DNA of 64,000 nt, from the NCBI RefSeq assembly GCF_016834655.1, contig NZ_JAENHP010000015.1, positions 1 through 64,000 on the forward strand, given 5' to 3'. Source of the DNA: Paractinoplanes ovalisporus. GTDB lineage: Bacteria; Actinomycetota; Actinomycetes; Mycobacteriales; Micromonosporaceae. The notes beneath the pieces were generated by a model that had not been told where the DNA came from, made no database searches, and worked only from the letters and a program-made list of their open reading frames with translations. Positions 17,608 through 25,231 of the stretch are shown here, piece after piece. A program made the position numbers and the translations under genes. Every line of letters starts with the position of its first letter. Within the stretch, counting starts at the first letter, position 1.

Positions 17608-19107
17608 TCACATATGGACGGCCGGGGCGGAGTCGGGGTCGTTGTCGAGCACACCCGAGCGCAGCATCAAGGCGCTCATGATCGCACCAGCGGCGAAGAA
17701 GCCGGCGACCCACGCGAACGTGGTGGTGTAGCTGCTGACCGTGGCCGCCGCGACCACGTCGGGCGTGACGTTCTTGCCGGTGAGGTAGTCGGTGAGAGCC
17801 GACGCCGCAATACTGCTCAGCACTGCGGTACCGACCGAGCCACCGACCTGCTGAGCGGTGTTGACCAAAGCCGAGGCGACGCCGGCATCGTCAGCGTCGA
17901 CGCCAGCCGTCCCGGCGGTCATTGCGGGGGCCATGGCCAGGCCGATGCCGAAGCCCATGATCAGCAAGGGGCCGAGGATGTCGCCGACATAGGTCGAGCC
18001 GGCGTCGAGTTGGGTGAGCCACACCATGCCGGCGGCACCGATCAGGAAGCCGACCGGAATCAGCGGACGCGGGCCGACGCGAGGGATGAGCAGGCTGTTG
18101 GCCAGGGTCGCGATGACCGACAGGGCACCGATCATGGGCAGGAACGCGGCTCCGGATCGGATCGGTGAGAATCCGAGGTTTTGCTGCAAGAAGTAGGTGA
18201 GGAACAGGAAGACGGCGAACATGCCGCTGCCCAGCATGAGGATCGAGATGAGCGCTCCGCTTCGGGTGCGATCGCGCAGCACTCGCAACGGGATGAGCGG
18301 GTGAGAGACGCGGCTTTCGATGACAACAAAAGCGGCGAGCAGGACGACCGAGGCGGCCAACCAGCCCCAGACAGTCGGGTGGCTCCAGTCGTGGGTTTCC
18401 GCGTTGGCGAAACCGTAGACCAAGGCGAACAAGCCCAGCGAGACGGCGATGGTGCCGGGCACGTCCAGCTTCTTACGGGGGCCGGTCTGGCGTTGGTTGT
18501 GCAGCCACAGGACGGCACCGATGCTGGCGAGCACGGCGAAGATGACATTGACGTACATGCACCAGCGCCAGTCCAGGTACTCGGTGAGCACACCGCCGAG
18601 AAGCAGACCGATCGCACCACCGGCGCCGGCGATCGCGCCGTAGATCCCGAACGCTCGCGCCCGTTCCTTGGCGTCCGTGAAAGTCGTCGTCAGCAGAGAC
18701 AGGACGGCGGGAGCGAGCAGCGCACCGAAGATGCCCTGTACGGCGCGAGCGACCACCAGCATCTCGAACGACTCGGCCGCGCCGCCGACGGCGGAGGCGA
18801 TCGCGAAGCCGACCAGGCCCACCATCAGCGCGGTCTTGCGACCGATCAGGTCGCCGACTCGGCCGCCGAGCGGCAGCAGCGCCCCGAAGGCGAGCGCGTA
18901 GGCGGTGACGATCCACTGCCGGTCTTCATTGGAGAATCCCAAGTCGGCCTGGGCTGAGGGCAATGCGATGTTGACGATGGTCGCGTCGAGCACCACCATC
19001 AGCTGGGCGAGCCCGAGCACGGTCAAAATCAGCCATCGCCTGGAGTGATTAGGGTTTGAAGCGTTGCTCGCCCCGGTTCCGGCCGGCGTGTGCAGTTGAG
19101 CAGTCAC
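17608..19107 (-). CDS. MFS drug exporter, DHA2 (EmrB/QacA) type
   Basis: The 499-residue protein has about 14 hydrophobic helices. The first carries LMVVLDATIVNIALPSAQADL (motif D1-like), followed by GGRVGDLIGRK (motif A) and GAIAGAGGAIGLLLGG (motif C of drug/H+ antiporters). GTG 19107 is used; only a weak AGG lies upstream. It lies 168 bp after the DFR-like reductase on the same strand and may be read through from the operator-controlled promoter at 20479, linking export to the TetR regulon. Confidence 0.88.
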   Translation of the reverse strand: MTAQLHTPAGTGASNASNPNHSRRWLILTVLGLAQLMVVLDATIVNIALPSAQADLGFSNEDRQWIVTAYALAFGALLPLGGRVGDLIGRKTALMVGLVGFAIASAVGGAAESFEMLVVARAVQGIFGALLAPAVLSLLTTTFTDAKERARAFGIYGAIAGAGGAIGLLLGGVLTEYLDWRWCMYVNVIFAVLASIGAVLWLHNQRQTGPRKKLDVPGTIAVSLGLFALVYGFANAETHDWSHPTVWGWLAASVVLLAAFVVIESRVSHPLIPLRVLRDRTRSGALISILMLGSGMFAVFLFLTYFLQQNLGFSPIRSGAAFLPMIGALSVIATLANSLLIPRVGPRPLIPVGFLIGAAGMVWLTQLDAGSTYVGDILGPLLIMGFGIGLAMAPAMTAGTAGVDADDAGVASALVNTAQQVGGSVGTAVLSSIAASALTDYLTGKNVTPDVVAAATVSSYTTTFAWVAGFFAAGAIMSALMLRSGVLDNDPDSAPAVHM

Positions 19108-19275
19108 GGTTTGCCTGTTCTTTCAGCTCGTAGGGAGTCGTGGAGCCTGGTGGCGCCTACCGTTTTCGGGATGTGCAGGCGCCCCACCTGCATGCCGGCC
19201 GAAGTGTTGTTTCCTGGACCGCTCACCCTCAGCCGGGATGGTCCACGGTCATTGATGGCCGAAGTGTCGGGAAAG

Positions 19276-20283
19276 TCAGCGCTGGGGTACGAGACCGACG
19301 TCGATCATGCTGGCCGCGGTGTCGAGCACGGACTCCGACGGCGGCCGGCTCACCCAGCCCAATTCCTGCCATGCCTTGGCCGCGCTCACCCGCTCCTGGC
19401 GCCCCCAGAAGTGCAGCACCAACCGGACGCTCGGGTCGAAGCGCGAGATGAGCCACATCATCGGGTACGGCATCGCCGCCGTCGGGATCCGATAGCCCCG
19501 CGACCGGTAACGCTCGGCCAGCACGAACGCCATCTCCCGGGCCCACATGAATTTCTCACCAGCGATGTAGCGCTGCCCCGCCGCCGCAGGCGTCTCCATC
19601 GCAAGACGGTGCAGCCGGGCCAGGTCCCGGACGTCCACGATCCCCCAGCCCAGTTTCGGCACGGCCGGCAGCGCACCGGCCATCAGCCGCCGGACGATCT
19701 CCACCGAGTTCCCCGCCTCGGCCCGCAGCACCGGACCCATGATCGAGCCTGCGTTGATCGCGACGAGCTCGAGGTCGGAAGTCTTGACGTAGTCCCAGGC
19801 CGCACGTTCCGCCAGCGTCTTGCTCTTGGCGTACGGCGCCGCCGTACGCACGTCGGTCCAGTCGTCCTCGGTGAAGACTCGGTTCTCACCCGGCCCGCCA
19901 TAGACGGCTAGCCCGGAGGAGGTCATGACAACGCGGCGAACGGTGCCGCTGGCATCAGCTGCCCGCAGTACCCGCAACGTTCCGTCGACTGCGGGCCGGA
20001 TCACCTCGTCCTCGTCACGCGGCGTCGTACTGGGAAACGGCGAGGCCGTGTGCCACACGTAGTCACATCCCGCCACCGCCTCGTGCCAGCCGGCGTCGGC
20101 CGACAAGTCGGCCTGGACGAACTCGAGGTCGCCGCCGATGCGGTCAGCGATCGCCCGCAAGTGGGCGACATCAGCGGTCTTCACGTTTCGCACCGTGCCT
20201 CGCACCGAGTAACCGTGCGTCAAAAGCTCGTTGATGCAGTGCCCGGCCAGGTAGCCGGTCGCGCCGGTGACGAGAACCTTCAT
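19276..20283 (-). CDS. NAD(P)-dependent epimerase/dihydroflavonol reductase-like extended SDR
   Basis: The 335-residue protein starts MKVLVTGATGYLAGHCINELL with the extended-SDR TGxxGxxG motif. It has a serine region VVMTSSGLAVYG and the catalytic YAKSK. The 4-reductase-like family reduces carbonyls of varied substrates. ATG 20283 is preferred over ATG 20289 because GGAGAG lies 7 bp ahead of it. Its promoter carries operator copy c, so it is co-regulated with the hydrolase and the CruF-like gene. Confidence 0.85.
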   Translation of the reverse strand: MKVLVTGATGYLAGHCINELLTHGYSVRGTVRNVKTADVAHLRAIADRIGGDLEFVQADLSADAGWHEAVAGCDYVWHTASPFPSTTPRDEDEVIRPAVDGTLRVLRAADASGTVRRVVMTSSGLAVYGGPGENRVFTEDDWTDVRTAAPYAKSKTLAERAAWDYVKTSDLELVAINAGSIMGPVLRAEAGNSVEIVRRLMAGALPAVPKLGWGIVDVRDLARLHRLAMETPAAAGQRYIAGEKFMWAREMAFVLAERYRSRGYRIPTAAMPYPMMWLISRFDPSVRLVLHFWGRQERVSAAKAWQELGWVSRPPSESVLDTAASMIDVGLVPQR

Positions 20284-20431
20284 GATCATCTCTCCGCAAT
20301 CTATGCAGTGTTTAGTTTCGGGCAGGAAAAGCTCGAGCGCATACGAAAAGAACCCGGAGGAGTCACCGCCCCCGGAAGCGCTCAGCCACGACCCCCCTCG
20401 CTGCGGGCCGGTGCAGGCAATCCGGCTAAGC

Positions 20432-20479
20432 GGAACACCCTCTCAGGTGAGAATACGGAACACGTTCTCATTTACGCAA
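20432..20479 (-). promoter_or_regulatory. Promoter with double TetR-type operator, copy c (reductase)
   Basis: TTGCGT (20474-20479) and TATTCT (20450-20455) are separated by 18 bp holding the operator ATGAGAACGTGTTCCG. The second operator, TGAGAGGGTGTTCCG, lies downstream, with the GGAA cores 25 bp apart, 3 bp closer than in copies a and b. The stretch 20481-20677 beyond it shows no gene. Confidence 0.7.
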
Positions 20480-20677
20480 CGGGGCTCGACGTGAGCATGA
20501 CCACCGCAGTGCGAAGGTCCGTTCGCTTCGAGGCAGCCTCTTCATCGGCACCGTCCACGGCCAGTTGAGGCACCCAGCTTGCCTTTATGCAAAATTCTTC
20601 CAAGCACCACTCGAAGGCAAGGCCAGCCGGCACGACGGCCGTCCAGCACCACCGACAGCCCAACCGTCCGGCTTTTC

Positions 20678-21310
20678 TCATGCTGCGGAGCAGGCAAGCA
20701 TCCTCTGGAACAACGCTGAAACCTGAGCAGCCAACTCGCCAAGGTCGGAACCCTGCTCGGCCGACATCTGCTCCAACGGCCCGTCCGCGGAAAGCATGGC
20801 CAAACCTGCGCACAGCGACCAGACCAACGTCACGAGCGGCATCGGGTCACCGGCCGGAGCCCCACCCTCGCGCTGCGCGGCCAGCACCGTATCCGTGGTC
20901 AGCTGAATAGCCTCCTGAGCCAACGCCTGCGCCGCCGGTCCACCCTTGGTCGTCTCAATCAGCTCCGGGCGGTACATCAGTTGCGCATAGCCCATGTGCC
21001 CGCGCACAAACCGCACATACGACTCGATGATCGCCCCGAGCGCCTCGACCGCAGTAGCCGCCCCGTCGCGAGCCGCTCGCATGTCCCCCACCAGAATTCC
21101 GAAACCCTGAGCGGTGATGACGTTCAGCAGGGTCGCTCGATCCTCGAAGTGATGGTAAGGCGCTCCAGCACTAACCCCAGCCTCCCGAGCAACCCGCCGC
21201 AAACTGACGGCGCCGATCCCCTCACTCTCGATCAAAACCAGACAGGCATTGATCAACTCCTCGCGGAGAGCACCATGATGGTAAGTATCTCTCGTCTCCC
21301 TGCCCGGCAC
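20678..21310 (-). CDS. TetR-family regulator (WHG-type C-domain)
   Basis: The 210-residue protein has the N-terminus RDTYHHGALREELINACLVLIE and an HTH with GVSAGAPYHHFEDRATLL, typical of TetR members whose C-terminal domain contains a WHG/TetR_C_13 fold (here GHMGYAQLMYRPEL). The GTG at 21310 is the first start and no strong ribosome site is visible. It lies upstream of the reductase on the same strand, so it is a second candidate for binding operator c. Confidence 0.85.
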   Translation of the reverse strand: MPGRETRDTYHHGALREELINACLVLIESEGIGAVSLRRVAREAGVSAGAPYHHFEDRATLLNVITAQGFGILVGDMRAARDGAATAVEALGAIIESYVRFVRGHMGYAQLMYRPELIETTKGGPAAQALAQEAIQLTTDTVLAAQREGGAPAGDPMPLVTLVWSLCAGLAMLSADGPLEQMSAEQGSDLGELAAQVSALFQRMLACSAA

Positions 21311-21317
21311 GCCATGA

Positions 21318-21585
21318 GCTTACGGAGTCAACTGGCCGCACCAGCATTTCTCCACAATCTCGCTCGATCGAGGGCGTTGCGCCACCGAGGACATGCCGAT
21401 GTTCCTCAAGGCCAACGCCGGCGTGCGCACCGCCACCGGCGACGCCGCCCCCGACACTTGGCGCCGCCTCGTCGGCTACCTTCTGCAGGCCTGCGCCGCC
21501 ACGGCCGCGCAGCCCCTGCCCGACCCGCCCGCGCGGCGCAAGATGTACAAGGCGATGCTGCGCGTCACCTGGCAGCAACGTGAAC
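21318..21585 (+). pseudogene. TetR-family regulator, C-terminal fragment
   Basis: The segment DMPMFLKANAGVRTATGDAAPDTWRRLVGYLLQ...PPARRKMYKAMLRVTWQQ matches the C-terminal ligand domain of a TetR subgroup, but no HTH precedes it. An in-frame stop lies at 21315, directly after the divergent tetR start. It reads on without a stop into debris from other genes, so the long reading frame here is not one protein. Confidence 0.6.
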
Positions 21586-21926
21586 GCGGACCTCGTACGA
21601 GAAAAGCTGAAGGAGACCGCCGTCAAAACCCCACGCCTGATTCTTCGCCGTTTCACGACCGACGATCTGGACGACTTCCTCGGATACCAGTCCGATCCCA
21701 TCGTGCGGCGGCATCTGCTCGGTTCACCGATGACTGCCGCCCAGGCGGCCGACTACCTGACAACCCAATCCGTGCTCGACAACGGCGCGCTGGACTCGTG
21801 GCATGCCCTCGCCGTCCACCATGTGGCCGACGACCGCGTCATCGGCGACGTGGGTATCTGGTTGCCGGCGAATCCCCGTGCCACCCCCGACATCGGCTTC
21901 CAGTTCCACCCCGCCTATCACGGCGG
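21580..21926 (+). pseudogene. GNAT (RimJ/RimL-type) acetyltransferase, N-terminal fragment
   Basis: The segment TPRLILRRFTTDDLDDFLGYQSD...DDRVIGDVGIWL...DIGFQFHPAYHG is the N-terminal half of a RimJ/RimL-like N-acetyltransferase. It breaks off just before the acetyl-CoA-binding R/QxxGxG/A loop, where the sequence passes directly into a serine-recombinase gene in another frame. The breakpoint is at about 21920-21930. Confidence 0.7.
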
Positions 21927-23414
21927 CCGGAGGCCAGTCGTCTACTCAAGGCACTCGCCGACCCGCACCGCGGCTTCGAAGCGGTCGTCATCGGTGAACC
22001 CCACCGCGCCTTCTACGGCAATCAGTACGGGCTGACCATCCCTCTGTTCCACCACTTCGGCGTCCAACTCTGGGTGCCCGAGGTCGGCGGACCGATCGAC
22101 CCCGACAACGAAGCCCACGACCTGGTCATGTCCGTCTTCGGCGGCATGAGCAAAGGTGAACGTAACCGGATCAAGGTCCGAGTCCGGACCGCAATGGCTT
22201 CGCAAACGGAGCTCGAAGGCCGCTATCTCGGCGGCAGACCACCGTACGGCTACACACTGCATGATCTCGGCCCGCACCCCAACCCGGCGAAGGCAGCTGA
22301 CGGCCGCCGGCTTCGCGGCCTCGCTCCCGAGCCGAGCACGGCGCCGATCGTGCGACGCATCTTCGCCGACTACATCGCGGGTAACGGCATCTTCGCCATC
22401 GCCGAAGCACTCACCAACGACAACATCCCCTGCCCCTCGGCCGCCGACCCGAAGCGCAACTCACACCGGTCCGGCATCGCCTGGTCCAAGAGTGCCGTTC
22501 GCACCATCCTGACCAACCCCCGATACACCGGCCGACAGGTCTGGAACAAACAGCGCACCGACGAAGTCCTGGTCGACGTCCGCGACGTCTCGCTCGGCTA
22601 CACCAACATCATGCGCTGGAACCCCACGAACCAAAGGATCACCTCCAAGGAACTCAGCCACGAACCCCTCGTCAGCGACGAAACCTTCGCACAGGCGCAG
22701 TCGCTGATGCACCGCCGCGCCACTCACAGCACCCCGCACCTCAAGCACCGAACACGGCACCCTTACATCTTCCGGGGACGCGTGCACTGCGACGTCTGCC
22801 AGCGACGCATGCAAGGCCAGCACAGCCACGGCGTCGCCTACTACCGGTGCCGCTACGCCAAGGAATACGCCATCGCGAACAAGGTCGATCACCCGATCAA
22901 CGTGTTCCTGCGAGAAGACATCGTCGTCGGACCCATCGACGCCTGGCTCGCCTCAGCCTTCTCCCCCACCAACCTCGACCACACGATCACCATGCTGACC
23001 AACAGCCAGCCCACCGATCACAGCGACCTGCTCCGCGAACAAGCCCGCAAACGCATCGCCGAATGCGAGACCAAGCTCAACCGCTACCGCGCCACCCTCG
23101 ACGCCGGAGCCGACCCCACCGTCGTCACCGCCTGGATCACCGACACCGAGACCGAACGTCGCCTCGCCGAGGCCGAACTCGCCACCATCACCGACAAGCC
23201 CGCCCGGCTCACCAGAGACGACATCACAGCACTGATCAAAAGACTCGGCGACATCCGAAGCGCTCTCGCCAACGCCGACCCCAACGACAAGGCCGAGGTC
23301 TACCGACAACTCAACCTACGGCTCAACTATCAACCGGAAGACGAAGCGGTGCACGCCATGATCGACCTAGGCGCACACCGTGGGGATTTAGTTTGTGTCC
23401 GGAGGGGGACTTGA
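21927..23414 (+). pseudogene. Large serine recombinase lacking its catalytic N-terminus
   Basis: The homology starts at RRPEASRLLKALADPHRGFEAVVIGEPHRAFYG. It continues through the recombinase domain (GGMSKGERNRIKVRVRTAM, LGGRPPYGY, NPRYTGRQVWN), the zinc-ribbon CDVCQRRMQGQ...YYRCRY and a C-terminal coiled coil. The first ~100 residues, including the GRVS-type catalytic serine seen in the paralogue at 33230-35018, are absent, so it cannot cut DNA. Its 3' end runs into the tRNA-Leu gene, the arrangement expected if that tRNA is the attachment site of its element. Confidence 0.82.
23392..23404. other. Attachment-site core at the tRNA-Leu 3' end
   Basis: CTCCGGACACAAA on the minus strand spans the last bases of tRNA-Leu and four bases beyond. 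The same 13 bp occur at 33162-33174 and 47426-47438 inside the direct repeats bounding the downstream element. In all three places a recombinase gene or fragment lies on the same side of the core. This points to a common att core, although crossover has not been shown. Confidence 0.65.
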
Positions 23415-23480
23415 ACCCCCACGCCCGATAAAGGGCACTAGCACCTCAAGCTAGCGCGTCTGCCATTCCGCCACCCGGAC
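23396..23480 (-). tRNA. tRNA-Leu (anticodon GAG)
   Basis: The minus strand folds as an 85-nt class II tRNA. The acceptor is GTCCGGG/TCCGGAC with a terminal G-T pair, and the D-arm region reads TGGCGGAATGGCAGACGCG. The anticodon stem-loop is CTAGC-TTGAGGT-GCTAG with anticodon GAG. A long variable arm follows, then T-arm GGGGGTTCAAGTCCCCC and discriminator A. CCA is not encoded. A recombinase remnant abuts its 3' end. Confidence 0.95.
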
Positions 23481-23668
23481 CTGCACTGCGTCCCAGGTTA
23501 ACCGATCAGAGGCGATCGGCGTCCCAGCGGGCCGCACAGGAAGGAACTCTACACGGCCCCCGGGAGGGGGTTCAGGGAGGGTGGGGTGGTTGACAAAACG
23601 GGGCAATCGGCGAGGTCGGGTGGGGGCGGGTCTGGCGGTTGTTGTGTGTTGCGGGCAGCATGGCCTGC

Positions 23669-25102
23669 GTGTCTCAGGCCTCTCCTCTTGCTCCTGCGCG
23701 GCAGCGTGCCCATGCCCTGGCCTCGTCGGGGGACCTTGCGGGGGCTCGGGCGCTGCTTGAGCAGGCGGTGGAACTGGGGAAGGTCAATCTTTCCGAGGAC
23801 GATCCGGACGTTCTTCTTACCGCGCATGAGCTGGGGATTCTGCTTCAGCGGGCCGATGATCCGTCAGCCGCTCGGCGGGTGCTTGAGGAGGCTTACGCAG
23901 CTGGGCAGTGGCGGCTGGGGGACTCGGACGCTCTGATGCTGCAGATCTCTCATGAGATCGGTGTGGTGGCTGAGGAGCTGGGCAACCGGCATGAAGCCCG
24001 CAAGGCCTTCACCCGCGTTGCCGAGCTGGGGCCGTCCGTTCTGGGGGACGGGCATCCGGCGGTGGCCAAGGCTCGGGCCTATCTGGGGCCGGATCAAGAG
24101 CCTTCCCTCGTACGGGGGGAGCCTGCCCCGCCGCGAGCCGAGCCGGCGGCACCCCGGTTCGGGAGTGTCGCGCCGCCGCGGGAAGAGCAACCGCCGTGGC
24201 GGGAGCAACCGCCGTGGCGGGAGCAACCGCCGTGGCGGGAGCAACCGGCGCGACCAGAGCAACCAGTGCGACAACAGCAGCCGGTGGGGCAGGAGCAACT
24301 GCCGCCGCATGAGGCGCCGACGACCGTGTTCAACGCGGTGCCGCAAACCCGGCCGTCGACCGTGCAGCCGCCGTCGCCTGCGAACCAGCAAGTCTGGAGC
24401 GAGCCGGCGACCGCCCCGTTGAACGAGCCGACGATCGCCCAGCCGACGATCATGCCGCAGCAGCACCAAACCTCGGTGCCGCAACAACGCCACGCACCAG
24501 CGCCGCAGCAGTATCAAGCAGCCGTGCCGCAGCAGCGCCATGCCCCGCAGCCGGGCGTGTACGAGAGCCCGGCGCCCTGGCCCAACGTGCCCATGCAGCA
24601 GCATCCAACCGCCCCAACTAGCGGCCAAGTGTTCGCACCCGCGCACCAAAACCCACCCCCGTACGGGCAAGCAAGCGCGCCCACCCGCCGTGGCCTGGGG
24701 ATCTTTGCGGCTATCGCCGCGGTTCTGGCGGCTGTCATGGCGGTGGCGGCACTTGTTTTTGTTCTCGCCAATCGGACGAGTGACCCTGCTGACACCGGCA
24801 ACGTGCCAACTCTGGCGGGGCCGCCGCCCAGTGATGTGGAGCTCTCCGACAAGGGCACGACCATCGGGGTCACGTGGTCCGATCCGACCGACGGGACCGT
24901 CTCCTTCATGGTCATCATGGGGCGTCCGGGGCTCGAGCTGAAGCCGGCGGGCACGCTCGGACCAGGTAAAACATCGTTCGAGATGAGTGGGCTGAACGCG
25001 AACCTGAACTACTGCTTCGCAGTGGTAGCCGTCTATACCGGAAACAAGTTCGCGACCTCGCCTCAGGCCTGCACGTCACGGGCCTCGGCTACTCCTAGAT
25101 AG
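23669..25102 (+). CDS. TPR / proline-rich / FN3 single-pass membrane protein
   Basis: The 477-residue protein has an N-terminal TPR-like region (~1-130; PLAPARQRAHALASSGDLAGARALLEQAVELG and two further repeats). A long Pro/Gln-rich linker follows, including tandem EQPPWR units, then a transmembrane segment near 345-368 (GIFAAIAAVLAAVMAVAALVF) and a C-terminal fibronectin-III-like domain. The TPR end is probably cytoplasmic and the FN3 end outside. GTG 23669 is chosen because the TPR segment begins there; ATG 23660 is possible. It precedes the FN3/MoxR/DUF58 operon and may be functionally linked, but no partner is certain. Confidence 0.7.
   Translation: MSQASPLAPARQRAHALASSGDLAGARALLEQAVELGKVNLSEDDPDVLLTAHELGILLQRADDPSAARRVLEEAYAAGQWRLGDSDALMLQISHEIGVVAEELGNRHEARKAFTRVAELGPSVLGDGHPAVAKARAYLGPDQEPSLVRGEPAPPRAEPAAPRFGSVAPPREEQPPWREQPPWREQPPWREQPARPEQPVRQQQPVGQEQLPPHEAPTTVFNAVPQTRPSTVQPPSPANQQVWSEPATAPLNEPTIAQPTIMPQQHQTSVPQQRHAPAPQQYQAAVPQQRHAPQPGVYESPAPWPNVPMQQHPTAPTSGQVFAPAHQNPPPYGQASAPTRRGLGIFAAIAAVLAAVMAVAALVFVLANRTSDPADTGNVPTLAGPPPSDVELSDKGTTIGVTWSDPTDGTVSFMVIMGRPGLELKPAGTLGPGKTSFEMSGLNANLNYCFAVVAVYTGNKFATSPQACTSRASATPR
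24185..24248. repeat. Tandem 18-bp repeat encoding EQPPWR
   Basis: Three perfect copies of GAGCAACCGCCGTGGCGG (24185-24202, 24203-24220, 24221-24238) and a partial fourth lie in the Pro-rich linker of the preceding gene. Copy number could vary between strains by slippage without changing the frame. Confidence 0.85.
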
Positions 25103-25231
25103 ACCTCTGCCACTCTCCGCGACCTTGATCACGGAGCGCGACCGGGGTTATCCACAACGGGTAGAACCACCCATCGGCCTCCCCCTATGATGGCCGGGTC
25201 CTGGACCGAGCCGACGGGGGAGGAAACGGCA

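Noticed and set aside
20678..21310. TetR at 20678 as sole owner of operator copy c
   Set aside because: The operator is nearly identical to the one in front of the TetR at 12014, so assignment to the nearer gene alone is not justified.
21393..23414. A single 673-residue protein from a TetR-like start to the recombinase end
   Set aside because: The middle third is an unrelated frame of a GNAT fragment. Only the ends match families, so the frame merely joins debris from separate genes.
24185..24248. CRISPR-like array
   Set aside because: The repeats are contiguous without spacers and lie in frame in a coding linker. No CRISPR or cas gene was seen anywhere in the window.
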